A DNA stretch of 64,000 nt. It comes from Sphingobacterium deserti. Lineage in GTDB: Bacteria; Bacteroidota; Bacteroidia; Sphingobacteriales; Sphingobacteriaceae. Positions 8,461 through 15,931 of this stretch are shown piece by piece. Each line of letters starts with the position of its first letter. The stretch's first letter is position 1. The stretch spans positions 147,137 through 211,136 of the forward strand of contig NZ_JJMU01000053.1 in assembly GCF_000757725.1 (NCBI RefSeq). The letters are read 5' to 3'. Below the pieces are notes generated by a model. The model saw nothing but the letters and a program-made list of their open reading frames with translations, had not been told where the DNA came from and did no database searches. A program made the position numbers and the translations under genes.

Positions 8461-10302
8461 ACGTTTTGTCCATTGATACCTAAGCCCTAACGTATACCAC
8501 CTTCCGGGCATGGGGACGGCACCGCTTTCGAGGTACGTCACATCAAATATATTCTGCGCATCTGCATAAACCGAAACAAAAGGAAAATTATAAGCTAGGC
8601 GTAAGTCAGAAAGAAAATAAGAGTCGTCCGAGACGCGCTGGTTAAAGCGATTTGCTACGGATGCATTCCATTTCTGGTGCGAGGCTGCTACAACAAGTTT
8701 TGCTTGATGTTTAAGGTTCTCGAGGCGGTAGCGGGAGATTGCGTTATTCTGCGAGCGAAACGTTGGATCTAGGTAATTGTAACCTACATTCACTCTGAAT
8801 TTTAACGTGGAACTAGACGGTATTTGATAGTCCACATTTGTGTTTAATCCACGTACCGTGTTTTCACCGAGATTTTCTGCTTGATAGGCCCCCCCTTCTG
8901 GATTGTAACGTACCCAATCTACGAAGTTGTTGATCTTGCGGTAAAAATATCCAGCGTGCGCGATAATTTGGTCGTTCGCAAATTTTACAGCACCCTCAGC
9001 CTGCCAGGCGTCTTCCGGACGTAGCGCACTATTTCCAGTGCTTGTCGGTTGTTTTATATAGAGGTCGGTAAACGTGGGGATTCGTTGGCTCGACCCCGCA
9101 TTTAAAACTACTTTCCAGTGGGCGTCGAGCTTGTAACCAAAATCAAAACCGGGGTACACCTGCCATCCATATTGCGTATTGTAATTTACATAAGCCCCTA
9201 CATTGAGGATAATGTTTTTCAAGTTTTCCGTTCTGAACTCCGCGTAGGCGCCATGGTTGTTTCTGTCATGATTACCCATATTATTGCTGTTGATGCGCTC
9301 CATGCGGGATTCCAGTCCGAAGCCAAAGTCGCCGACTAGCGTGCTGTAGCGGCTATTAAGTTCTGCTGAAAAGCTGTTGTTGTAATGCTTACTTACCGCG
9401 CTAGGCGTATAGGCATAAAAATCTTCATTGTAGCGGTTGCTTATGCGCGGGCTTAGGTAAAACCGATCGCTTAGCTGATGCTTTGAGCTCACGCTTGCAA
9501 AGACGGTTTCCACGGTTTCATGTGCGTCGCGATCGCCGGGCGCTGCATAGTAAGCATTTGCGCCGAAGTCATTATAGATATAGCTCCCCAACCATTCCAC
9601 TTGGTTCACGGCATCGATTTTTGCCTTTCCTTGATAAAATACCTTTTGATTGTCTGATGCGGTGTTATACCGTTGCCCGTTGGATTTGTCTTTGCTGTAA
9701 AAGAGTTGATGCTGATGCCTTTCTTTAAAAAGGCTAGCGCCAAGCTGTGTTCCGGCCACATAGTATATGCCAGGTTTCTGTTCCTCATCCCTGTTTTTAA
9801 ACGAGCTCCCCGTGTATACATTTGCCTGTATAGCGGTATTTTCTATTGCTTTGGTGATGATGTTTACCGCACCCGTAAGTGCATTAACGCCATAAATGCG
9901 CGCTGCAGCGCCACGCAGCACTTCGATGCGTTCGATGGCATCTAGTGGGATCGGTAGGTTTAAACTATGGTGACCCGTTTGCGGATCAGACACCTTTGCG
10001 CCATTAAGCAGCACCAAGGTTTGGTCGAAACTGCCACCGTCAATACTGATGTCTGCCTGTGTGCCGAAGGGTCCACGCTGACGGAGGTCTACACCGTTTA
10101 AAAGGCCAAGCACTTCGTTCAAGCTTCGTGCCGGCAGCTGACGGATTTGCTCCGCCGTTAGTATTTCTACATTCCTATTGTCTTTGTTAAATGGAATCTG
10201 CAACCTGTTTTGGTTGATAATGACTTCCCGGATATTGGTGGTATCCTGTCCAGTGGCCAATAGCGGAGCAAAAGCCAATAAAGGTATCGCGTATTTTAAC
10301 AT
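8458..10302 (-). CDS. TonB-dependent receptor, BtuB-like (no carboxypeptidase-like domain)
   Basis: A 614-residue outer-membrane receptor. The signal peptide is MLKYAIPLLAFAPLLATGQ. The plug spans about residues 35-150 (NVEILTAEQIRQLPARSLNEV, DISIDGGSFDQTLVLLNG, IERIEVLRGAAARIYGVNAL in consecutive blocks), followed by a barrel ending PGRWYTLGLRYQW with a short C-terminal tail. It lacks the N-terminal regulatory-like domain of the other receptors here and is small, like the BtuB/CirA group, so vitamin B12 or a metal chelate is the likely ligand. No cobalamin riboswitch fits in its roughly 20-base leader. The gene shares its terminator with the convergent permease gene. Confidence 0.88.
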   Translation of the reverse strand: MLKYAIPLLAFAPLLATGQDTTNIREVIINQNRLQIPFNKDNRNVEILTAEQIRQLPARSLNEVLGLLNGVDLRQRGPFGTQADISIDGGSFDQTLVLLNGAKVSDPQTGHHSLNLPIPLDAIERIEVLRGAAARIYGVNALTGAVNIITKAIENTAIQANVYTGSSFKNRDEEQKPGIYYVAGTQLGASLFKERHQHQLFYSKDKSNGQRYNTASDNQKVFYQGKAKIDAVNQVEWLGSYIYNDFGANAYYAAPGDRDAHETVETVFASVSSKHQLSDRFYLSPRISNRYNEDFYAYTPSAVSKHYNNSFSAELNSRYSTLVGDFGFGLESRMERINSNNMGNHDRNNHGAYAEFRTENLKNIILNVGAYVNYNTQYGWQVYPGFDFGYKLDAHWKVVLNAGSSQRIPTFTDLYIKQPTSTGNSALRPEDAWQAEGAVKFANDQIIAHAGYFYRKINNFVDWVRYNPEGGAYQAENLGENTVRGLNTNVDYQIPSSSTLKFRVNVGYNYLDPTFRSQNNAISRYRLENLKHQAKLVVAASHQKWNASVANRFNQRVSDDSYFLSDLRLAYNFPFVSVYADAQNIFDVTYLESGAVPMPGRWYTLGLRYQWTKR

Positions 10303-10321
10303 GCGTTATCTAGTAAAGCGG

Positions 10322-10329
10322 CAAAAGTA
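10322..10329 (-). promoter_or_regulatory. -7 box TACTTTTG of the BtuB-like receptor gene
   Basis: A perfect TAnnTTTG element 19 bp upstream of the ATG, giving a leader of only about 13-15 bases. A T-rich stretch stands in for the -33 element. Confidence 0.55.
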
Positions 10330-10352
10330 ATCATTTAATACAATAAAAACAT

Positions 10353-11291
10353 TTAGTGCCATTCCTCCCGACCTATTATTTTGCCGTTTGCTTTTGGCTC
10401 CTCATTATCGGGCTTCGCCTCCTGTTTTAGATTTAATTCGGGTTGCCCGGCGTCTACCCAGGCAGAGAGCCAGTAGCAACCTACACGCCATATGGATTTG
10501 CGCATGCGGCTTTCTACCATACCGTTCATGCGGTCATGGTATGCTTTTGTGTAGGCATCAGAATAGCTCCATATCAGGGTATTGTTACGTGTAATATAGC
10601 TTCGTTGCCGGTGTTTGGGAAATTCCTTGGACAACTCTTTTTCGATCTTTAGCACATCCTTTACCAAGGCGTGGCTTTCCCTGATAATCGCCCATGCGGT
10701 GTCGAGGGAACTGTCGATGTATACCGCTTTACCAACGAGAAGATTATAGTCTCGCGCAAACATTTCGGGAATGCGACTTTCCCAAAAGGCATGGATACCA
10801 ATCTGCCCAGAATACTGCCCGTTATAGTTATTGGTTGTGTGCAAGGGCACATGAGCATCTCCAATATAGTGGCCTATATCGGCGGAATACCGAATAATAG
10901 CCTGCACATCCTTTTTTGTGAAAGCTGTAACAAGCTTCTGATAGGTGAAATGGATTTGCCAGGGGATAATGCCCTGCGCCAGGAGCGTTCTTTCCTGATA
11001 TTTTTCTTTGGCTGCTGACCAATGGATTGGAATAGAGTCTATAACACCGGCATCGTAGTCGTCAATATCAATGAAATGTCGGGGTGATTCCGCGGAATCA
11101 ATGTAGCAGCGTTTGTCGGGGTCTACCGCCTTTTCGGTGATCAGATCGATATGTTTTTTGTAAAAAGGCGCTAGCTTAGCAGGCAACGTAAAAACAGCGC
11201 GCTGGTTTATGTGTTTGTGCGCAAAGAATCCCCAAGAGCAACAAAGCAACGCCAATGGGACACCTATACAGATGAGCATCTTCTTTTTCAT
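10353..11291 (-). CDS. Zinc-dependent phospholipase C / S1-P1 nuclease-like protein
   Basis: About 312 residues with an N-terminal signal sequence (MKKKMLICIGVPLALLCCS) followed immediately by WGFFAHKHIN, resembling the N-terminal Trp and first His that ligate zinc in this superfamily. The second metal block is RYSADIGHYIGDAHVPLHTT with IGIHAFWES some 15 residues on, as in S1/P1 nucleases and zinc-dependent phospholipase C. The frame also has an ATG at 11312, but 11291 gives a clean signal peptide. It is exported to the periplasm or outside. Whether it cuts phospholipids or nucleic acid cannot be decided here. It lies 50 bp upstream of the receptor gene, which has its own promoter. Confidence 0.8.
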   Translation of the reverse strand: MKKKMLICIGVPLALLCCSWGFFAHKHINQRAVFTLPAKLAPFYKKHIDLITEKAVDPDKRCYIDSAESPRHFIDIDDYDAGVIDSIPIHWSAAKEKYQERTLLAQGIIPWQIHFTYQKLVTAFTKKDVQAIIRYSADIGHYIGDAHVPLHTTNNYNGQYSGQIGIHAFWESRIPEMFARDYNLLVGKAVYIDSSLDTAWAIIRESHALVKDVLKIEKELSKEFPKHRQRSYITRNNTLIWSYSDAYTKAYHDRMNGMVESRMRKSIWRVGCYWLSAWVDAGQPELNLKQEAKPDNEEPKANGKIIGREEWH

Positions 11292-11404
11292 AATTGGTGA
11301 GCATAAATTCATATAAAGTTAACAAAAAATCAACCTCTTTAAATATATTAATACAGTAGTTTTTTCGATAAAATTTGTACTTTGGGTTCGGAAAAAATGC
11401 AGAT

Positions 11405-12391
11405 ATGAAAATACTATATGCTGTCCAAGGTACAGGAAATGGGCATTTATGCCGAGCGCTCGATATTATCCCTATTTTGCAAGATCTGGGAGAAGTAGAT
11501 GTGCTGGTAAGTGGAATCCAAGCTGATATTCAGTTGCCGTTTCCTGTGAAATATCGTTTACATGGGTTAAGCTTTATATTCGGTAAATCTGGTGGCGTGG
11601 ATCTTTGGCGCACTTTTCTAAGTTCGACCGTACGGAAATTTGTTCAGGAAATAAATACGTTGCCGGTGGAGCAGTATGATTTGGTGATCAATGATTTCGA
11701 GCCTATCTCTGCATGGGCATGTCAAACGCGGGATGTTCCCTGTATCGGTTTGAGCCACCAAATTGGCGCGCTTGATGCAGCAAGTCCGAAGCCTGATGAA
11801 AAAGATATGCTCGGTAAATTTATTCTTAAAAATTATGCGCCCGCAAGTATATCGTATGGCTTTCATTTTAAGGCCTACAGCAAAAATATTTTCACGCCCG
11901 TTATCCGGCAGTCGATCCGCGAGTTAGAACCAAAAGATTTGGGGCACTATACAGTTTATCTACCGGCTTATGATGATGCACATTTGCTGAAAAACCTTTC
12001 GAAGTTTTCTGATGTGCAGTGGGATGTTTATTCCAAGCACAATAAGAAGAAATTTTCGCTTAAGAACGTAACGATAAACCCTATACAGAGCGATAGTTTT
12101 ATCCAAAGTATGGCAAATTCGTCTGGCGTATTGTGTGGTGCGGGGTTTGAAACGCCTGCCGAGGCGCTTTATCTCAACAAGAAGTTGCTGGTCGTGCCGA
12201 TGAAAAACCAATACGAGCAACATCTTAATGCAGCAGCGCTCGAGCAAATGGGAGTTCCGGTGATCAACAGTTTGAAGCGGAAGTACGACTTTGCCATCGA
12301 GGCTTGGTTAAATGGCAAGAATAAAGTAAAGGTAGATTATCCCGATGTTACACGGGAAATCGTGACCAATATCATAGAAAAACACAAGTAA
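11405..12391 (+). CDS. GT-B glycosyltransferase (Glyco_trans_1_3-like)
   Basis: 328 residues beginning MKILYAVQGTGNGHLCRAL. The N-terminal glycine-rich loop GTGNGH and the C-terminal VLCGAGFETPAEALYLNKKLLVVP-type block (donor-binding helix region) mark a GT-B fold transferase related to the MurG/UDP-glucuronosyl group. No membrane span is present, so it acts at the cytosolic face. The ATG at 11405 is used rather than the upstream frame start at 11375, because the family begins at the MKI strand. A TACTTTG -7-like box lies upstream near 11379. It is followed after 9 bp by the FKBP gene. The sugar donor and acceptor are unknown. Confidence 0.82.
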   Translation: MKILYAVQGTGNGHLCRALDIIPILQDLGEVDVLVSGIQADIQLPFPVKYRLHGLSFIFGKSGGVDLWRTFLSSTVRKFVQEINTLPVEQYDLVINDFEPISAWACQTRDVPCIGLSHQIGALDAASPKPDEKDMLGKFILKNYAPASISYGFHFKAYSKNIFTPVIRQSIRELEPKDLGHYTVYLPAYDDAHLLKNLSKFSDVQWDVYSKHNKKKFSLKNVTINPIQSDSFIQSMANSSGVLCGAGFETPAEALYLNKKLLVVPMKNQYEQHLNAAALEQMGVPVINSLKRKYDFAIEAWLNGKNKVKVDYPDVTREIVTNIIEKHK

Positions 12392-12400
12392 AAATAAAGA

Positions 12401-13081
12401 ATGAAGAAGATTGGATATTGTCTAATGGCGCTGGCCATTACGCAGGTGGTTGAAGGTAAAGCGCAGACACTGAAATCGACCAGTGATTCGGTGTCCTATG
12501 CATTAGGTATTGATGTAGGCTCGTCGCTAGCAAATAACGGTGTGGTGATACAGTCAGCGAGCTTTTTGAAAGGCCTAAATGACGGCATACAGGGAGCAAA
12601 TAGATTGATTGGTCAGGAAGAAGGAATACGCATCATCAAAGCGGCATTTGCTAAGGCGGCAGATGAGAAAGCGGCTTTGATGAAAAAAGAGGAAACTGCT
12701 TTTTTCGCTGGGCTAAAAGGCAAGGCCGGTATTAAAAGCGTGGACAGCACGCTCTATTACGAAGTGATACAGGAAGGAACTGGTGCGAAACCTACCGCTG
12801 AAGACGAGGTTACCGTACATTATAAAGGCTCCTTGGCTAATGGAAAAGTTTTCGATAGCTCTTATGATCGTGGCGCACCGATAGACTTGGGTTTAGACCG
12901 GGTGATAAAAGGCTGGCAAGTTGGGATTCCTTTGATGACGGTGGGCTCAAAATACAAGTTCTATATTCCTTCCGATTTAGGCTACGGAGAGCGTGGCGCG
13001 GGAGCGGATATTCCGCCCTATAGTGCATTGGTGTTTGAGATTGAATTAATAGGGATAAAAGAAAATAATGCAGTTAATTAA
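12401..13081 (+). CDS. FKBP-type peptidyl-prolyl cis-trans isomerase (Mip/FkpA-like)
   Basis: 226 residues. A signal peptide (about 1-22) is followed by an FKBP-N dimerisation helix region (SDSVSYALGIDVGSSLANNG through about residue 100) and a C-terminal FKBP domain: TVHYKGSLANGKVFDSSYDR, VIKGWQVGIPLM, YGERGAGADIPPYSALVFEIEL. These carry the usual active-site Tyr, Asp, Phe-like and Trp positions. It acts as a periplasmic folding helper. Its last 14 bp overlap the next gene in another frame. Confidence 0.93.
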   Translation: MKKIGYCLMALAITQVVEGKAQTLKSTSDSVSYALGIDVGSSLANNGVVIQSASFLKGLNDGIQGANRLIGQEEGIRIIKAAFAKAADEKAALMKKEETAFFAGLKGKAGIKSVDSTLYYEVIQEGTGAKPTAEDEVTVHYKGSLANGKVFDSSYDRGAPIDLGLDRVIKGWQVGIPLMTVGSKYKFYIPSDLGYGERGAGADIPPYSALVFEIELIGIKENNAVN

Positions 13082-13970
13082 ATTAGGAAAATCTTCTTTA
13101 TCGGTATCGCCCATAGGCATTGGTTGCATGTCGATGAAAGGCGGTTCTACAAAACTAAATACGGGTATTATCCAAGAAGCAGTTGCTTCAGGAATTAACT
13201 ATTTCGATACCGCAGATCTATATGAGCGGGGAATGAACGAGGAGCTTGTTGGTCAGGCATTACGCAGTGTCCGTGACCAAGTCATCATAGCAACGAAAGT
13301 AGGTAACCAATGGCGTTCGGATGGGACCACTTGGGACTGGAAAGCATCAAAGCCCTATATCATTAAAGCCGTTGAAGCCTCCTTATCTCGTTTGAACAGC
13401 AGTTATATTGATCTTTATCAGCTTCATGGCGGCACGATAGAAGATCCTATCGATGAAATTATCGAAGCCTTTGAATTGCTCGTGCAGCAAGGCAAGATTC
13501 GCTATTATGGCATATCGTCCATTCGCCCAAACGTAATCAGGGCATATGCGGAGAAATCTAACATCGTAAGCGTTATGATGCAATACAATTTGTTAGATAG
13601 GCGCCCAGAAGACGTTTTCCCTTTGTTGCGCTCTAAAGAAATTGCTGTTATCAGCCGCGGCGCATTAACGCAAGGTCTTCTGGTTGATAAAGCAATGGAT
13701 AAGTACTTGCAACTGACGTCTGGCGAAGTGGGGCATGCAAAACGCAATGTGGAAAAAGTAGCGGAGGAGTTGAAAGTCACCAAGTCGCAGGTACTGCTGG
13801 CTTATGCACTCTCGCAAGACGTGGTGGATATAGCGGCGATAGGCGTACGGACCTTGGCGCAATTGCGGGACCTGAAAGAAACGATAGCAAAGTTCCAATT
13901 GTTGTCGTCGGAAACAAGATCGGAATTAGAGCGGGGCGTGCGGAAGATTTCCTATACCGATCATTTATAA
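13068..13970 (+). CDS. Aldo/keto reductase
   Basis: A 300-residue TIM-barrel NADPH oxidoreductase. The tetrad is visible: Asp in NYFDTADLYERG, Tyr in DLYERG, Lys in VIIATKVGNQW and His in DLYQLHGGT. GISSIRPNVI and SRGALTQGLL follow as strands 6 and 7. It starts inside the FKBP gene (14-bp overlap), so expression is coupled to it, though a functional link between a periplasmic isomerase and a cytosolic reductase is not obvious. The substrate is unknown. Confidence 0.92.
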   Translation: MQLIKLGKSSLSVSPIGIGCMSMKGGSTKLNTGIIQEAVASGINYFDTADLYERGMNEELVGQALRSVRDQVIIATKVGNQWRSDGTTWDWKASKPYIIKAVEASLSRLNSSYIDLYQLHGGTIEDPIDEIIEAFELLVQQGKIRYYGISSIRPNVIRAYAEKSNIVSVMMQYNLLDRRPEDVFPLLRSKEIAVISRGALTQGLLVDKAMDKYLQLTSGEVGHAKRNVEKVAEELKVTKSQVLLAYALSQDVVDIAAIGVRTLAQLRDLKETIAKFQLLSSETRSELERGVRKISYTDHL

Positions 13971-14053
13971 GCGCATTTCTTACCCTACATCAATGTTGAC
14001 GCACGGCGTTTATTGGATCTTTGTGTAAGAAATAAAAACGAAAGGTTTTACTT

Positions 14054-14767
14054 ATGGCAAATTATCAATTTCACGCGGCAGATTCTAGAGGAGATGCTAA
14101 TCATGGTTGGCTTCGCTCTCGGCACACATTTAGTTTTTCAAATTACTACGAACCTGACCGGATGAATTTTGGAACGTTACGTGTTTTGAATGACGATCAT
14201 GTGGCGGCGGGTATGGGCTTCGGAACGCACGCGCACGATAATATGGAGATTATATCCATTCCTTTATCTGGCGATCTTGAACATCGCGACAGCATGGGTA
14301 ATGTTGAGATTATTCGTAATGGCGATATTCAGGTGATGAGCGCCGGCACGGGTATCAAGCATAGCGAGTATAACAAGAGTAAAGAGGAACCTGTCAAATT
14401 TTTGCAGATCTGGGTGGTGCCTAACCAGCGGGATGTAGAACCTCGGTATGATCAATTGACACTGAATCCGCAGGATCGGTTGAATACGTTTCAACAAGTC
14501 CTTTCTCCCTTTCCGGATGATGAGGGTGTTTGGCTACACCAAGATGCTTGGTTCAGTCTTTCCAAATTTGAATTAGGGGTGGAAAAAACCTATCGTTTGA
14601 AAGGCGAAGGGACAGGCCTCTATGTTTTTAATTTAAGTGGCGCTATCGAGGTGGATGGGCAGCGCCTGAGTGCTAGGGACGGTTTAGCCATAACAGATGT
14701 GAAAGACGTTGCGGTGAAAGCTGTCAGCGAAGCTGAATTTTTATTGATGGAAGTCGCTATGCGATAA
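14054..14767 (+). CDS. Pirin family protein (quercetin dioxygenase-like bicupin)
   Basis: 237 residues, a two-cupin pirin. The metal site is in the first cupin: GTHAHDNMEIISIP supplies two His and GTGIKHSEYN the third; Glu follows as in E. coli YhhW. SRHTFSFSNYYEPDRMNFG is the characteristic pirin N-terminal block. The second cupin (about 140-235) lacks metal residues, as in the family. It is cytosolic with possible quercetin 2,3-dioxygenase or redox-sensing activity. It lies 83 bp after the aldo/keto reductase on the same strand. Confidence 0.92.
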   Translation: MANYQFHAADSRGDANHGWLRSRHTFSFSNYYEPDRMNFGTLRVLNDDHVAAGMGFGTHAHDNMEIISIPLSGDLEHRDSMGNVEIIRNGDIQVMSAGTGIKHSEYNKSKEEPVKFLQIWVVPNQRDVEPRYDQLTLNPQDRLNTFQQVLSPFPDDEGVWLHQDAWFSLSKFELGVEKTYRLKGEGTGLYVFNLSGAIEVDGQRLSARDGLAITDVKDVAVKAVSEAEFLLMEVAMR

Positions 14768-14845
14768 TGGATGAAAGGGGCTGATGAATTCGGCCCTCTT
14801 CATTTTATTTAGCTGCATACTACGCAAAGCTTCAGCTTTTGATCT

Positions 14846-15829
14846 TTATACGATCACTCCCGTTTTAGACCGGGCCTCTCGAGGTCTGCACCGATAGTGT
14901 TGAAAAAATAGCTGGCTAAAATGGTGCGGATATTTAAATCCGCATATGTAGGATACCTCTTTGATATCCATATCGGTATCCACCAGCAGATGCAATGCAT
15001 GCTTTAATCTCGCTTTGCGGATGTAACCGAATACGGTATCCCCATAACATTCCTTAAAGGCCTTTTTAAGTTTAAATTCGTTGATACCAAATGTTCTACA
15101 GATGGTTTTAAACTGCAGATCCTTCGCGAAATTTTGATCCAAATAGGATCTTATTTGCTGTAATATATGCAAATCTTGACTTTTCCAACTGATTCGTGAT
15201 ACGGTATCCACTTTTTCGGAAAACACAGATAACATGATTTCCATGGCTTTGCAGCGGATGTAGTCTTTTGCAAAAGCCCCCTCAAAGGAGTGTGCCAGCA
15301 GTTCGCGAATCAGCGTCTGCTGTTCGAAAGTGATAGGGATGGCCTCCCGAAAGAATGTCCAACTATTAACCAAAAAATGTTCCTTTAGCTGCGTGCGCGA
15401 AAAACCCTGTTCGCGTAGGAACGCTAATAGGAAATCAAATTCGATGTGAATGTCTAATACCTTACGTGATAGGGGGTAGTACAAACTACCTTTTGTCGTC
15501 GGCAGATAAATAAATTGTTGGTGACCACTAGGGATAGGAATCTGCTTCCCCTCTTCGTCGGTAAACAGTGAGGATCCTTCCAGTTCAAACTGAAATTTGA
15601 CCATGTGCTCCGGATGCTCTACCAGAAGGCTAAAAGGCTTTTTGATGCTCCATTCCTGATAGCATACAACAAATTGATCGCAGTGGCAGTGCTGCATTAT
15701 CCCATCTACCACAGCATTGGAAATTGATTTATGCTGAAACCCTTTCTGCGATTCCTGATCGGGAAGGCTAAAGAATAATGCTTTTAAAAGCATTGTATCA
15801 TAAAACTGCTTTAAAGTCAACCTTTCCAT
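14846..15829 (-). CDS. AraC-family regulator of the adjacent siderophore receptor
   Basis: 327 residues. The C-terminal 100 residues are a double helix-turn-helix AraC domain (DLQFKTICRTFGINEFKLKK for the first helix pair, DIKEVSYICGFKYPHHFSQLF for the second). The N-terminal 220 residues form the effector domain, of the kind found in PchR/YbtA-type regulators of iron uptake. The gene is divergent from the siderophore receptor, and the two -7 boxes abut one base apart, so it very likely controls that receptor and itself in response to the ferric siderophore (inference from family and layout). Confidence 0.9.
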   Translation of the reverse strand: MERLTLKQFYDTMLLKALFFSLPDQESQKGFQHKSISNAVVDGIMQHCHCDQFVVCYQEWSIKKPFSLLVEHPEHMVKFQFELEGSSLFTDEEGKQIPIPSGHQQFIYLPTTKGSLYYPLSRKVLDIHIEFDFLLAFLREQGFSRTQLKEHFLVNSWTFFREAIPITFEQQTLIRELLAHSFEGAFAKDYIRCKAMEIMLSVFSEKVDTVSRISWKSQDLHILQQIRSYLDQNFAKDLQFKTICRTFGINEFKLKKAFKECYGDTVFGYIRKARLKHALHLLVDTDMDIKEVSYICGFKYPHHFSQLFFQHYRCRPREARSKTGVIV

Positions 15830-15880
15830 TTTATCCTTTTTTTGATCTTCTTAATCCGCTATTTGTTATCCGCAATGTAA

Positions 15881-15897
15881 CAAAGCTACTACTTTTG
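15881..15897. promoter_or_regulatory. Back-to-back divergent promoters (AraC gene and siderophore receptor)
   Basis: CAAAGCTACTACTTTTG contains TAGCTTTG on the minus strand (15888-15881) and TACTTTTG on the plus strand (15890-15897), separated by one base. Both fit TAnnTTTG. The plus promoter has a TTTG at 15862-15865, slightly too far upstream for a standard -33 box. The two polymerases would occupy overlapping DNA, so the promoters should exclude each other unless an activator chooses. Confidence 0.6.
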
Positions 15898-15931
15898 CTT
15901 CATTATTTATACTTATTCTAAATAAAACACA

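Noticed and set aside
10303..10352. Cobalamin riboswitch before the BtuB-like receptor
   Set aside because: The gap is 50 bp and the leader about 13-15 bases, too short for any such RNA.
14774..14795. Short hairpin after the pirin gene
   Set aside because: GGGGC/GGCCC pairing is only four or five base pairs with a long loop, and the T-run is broken.
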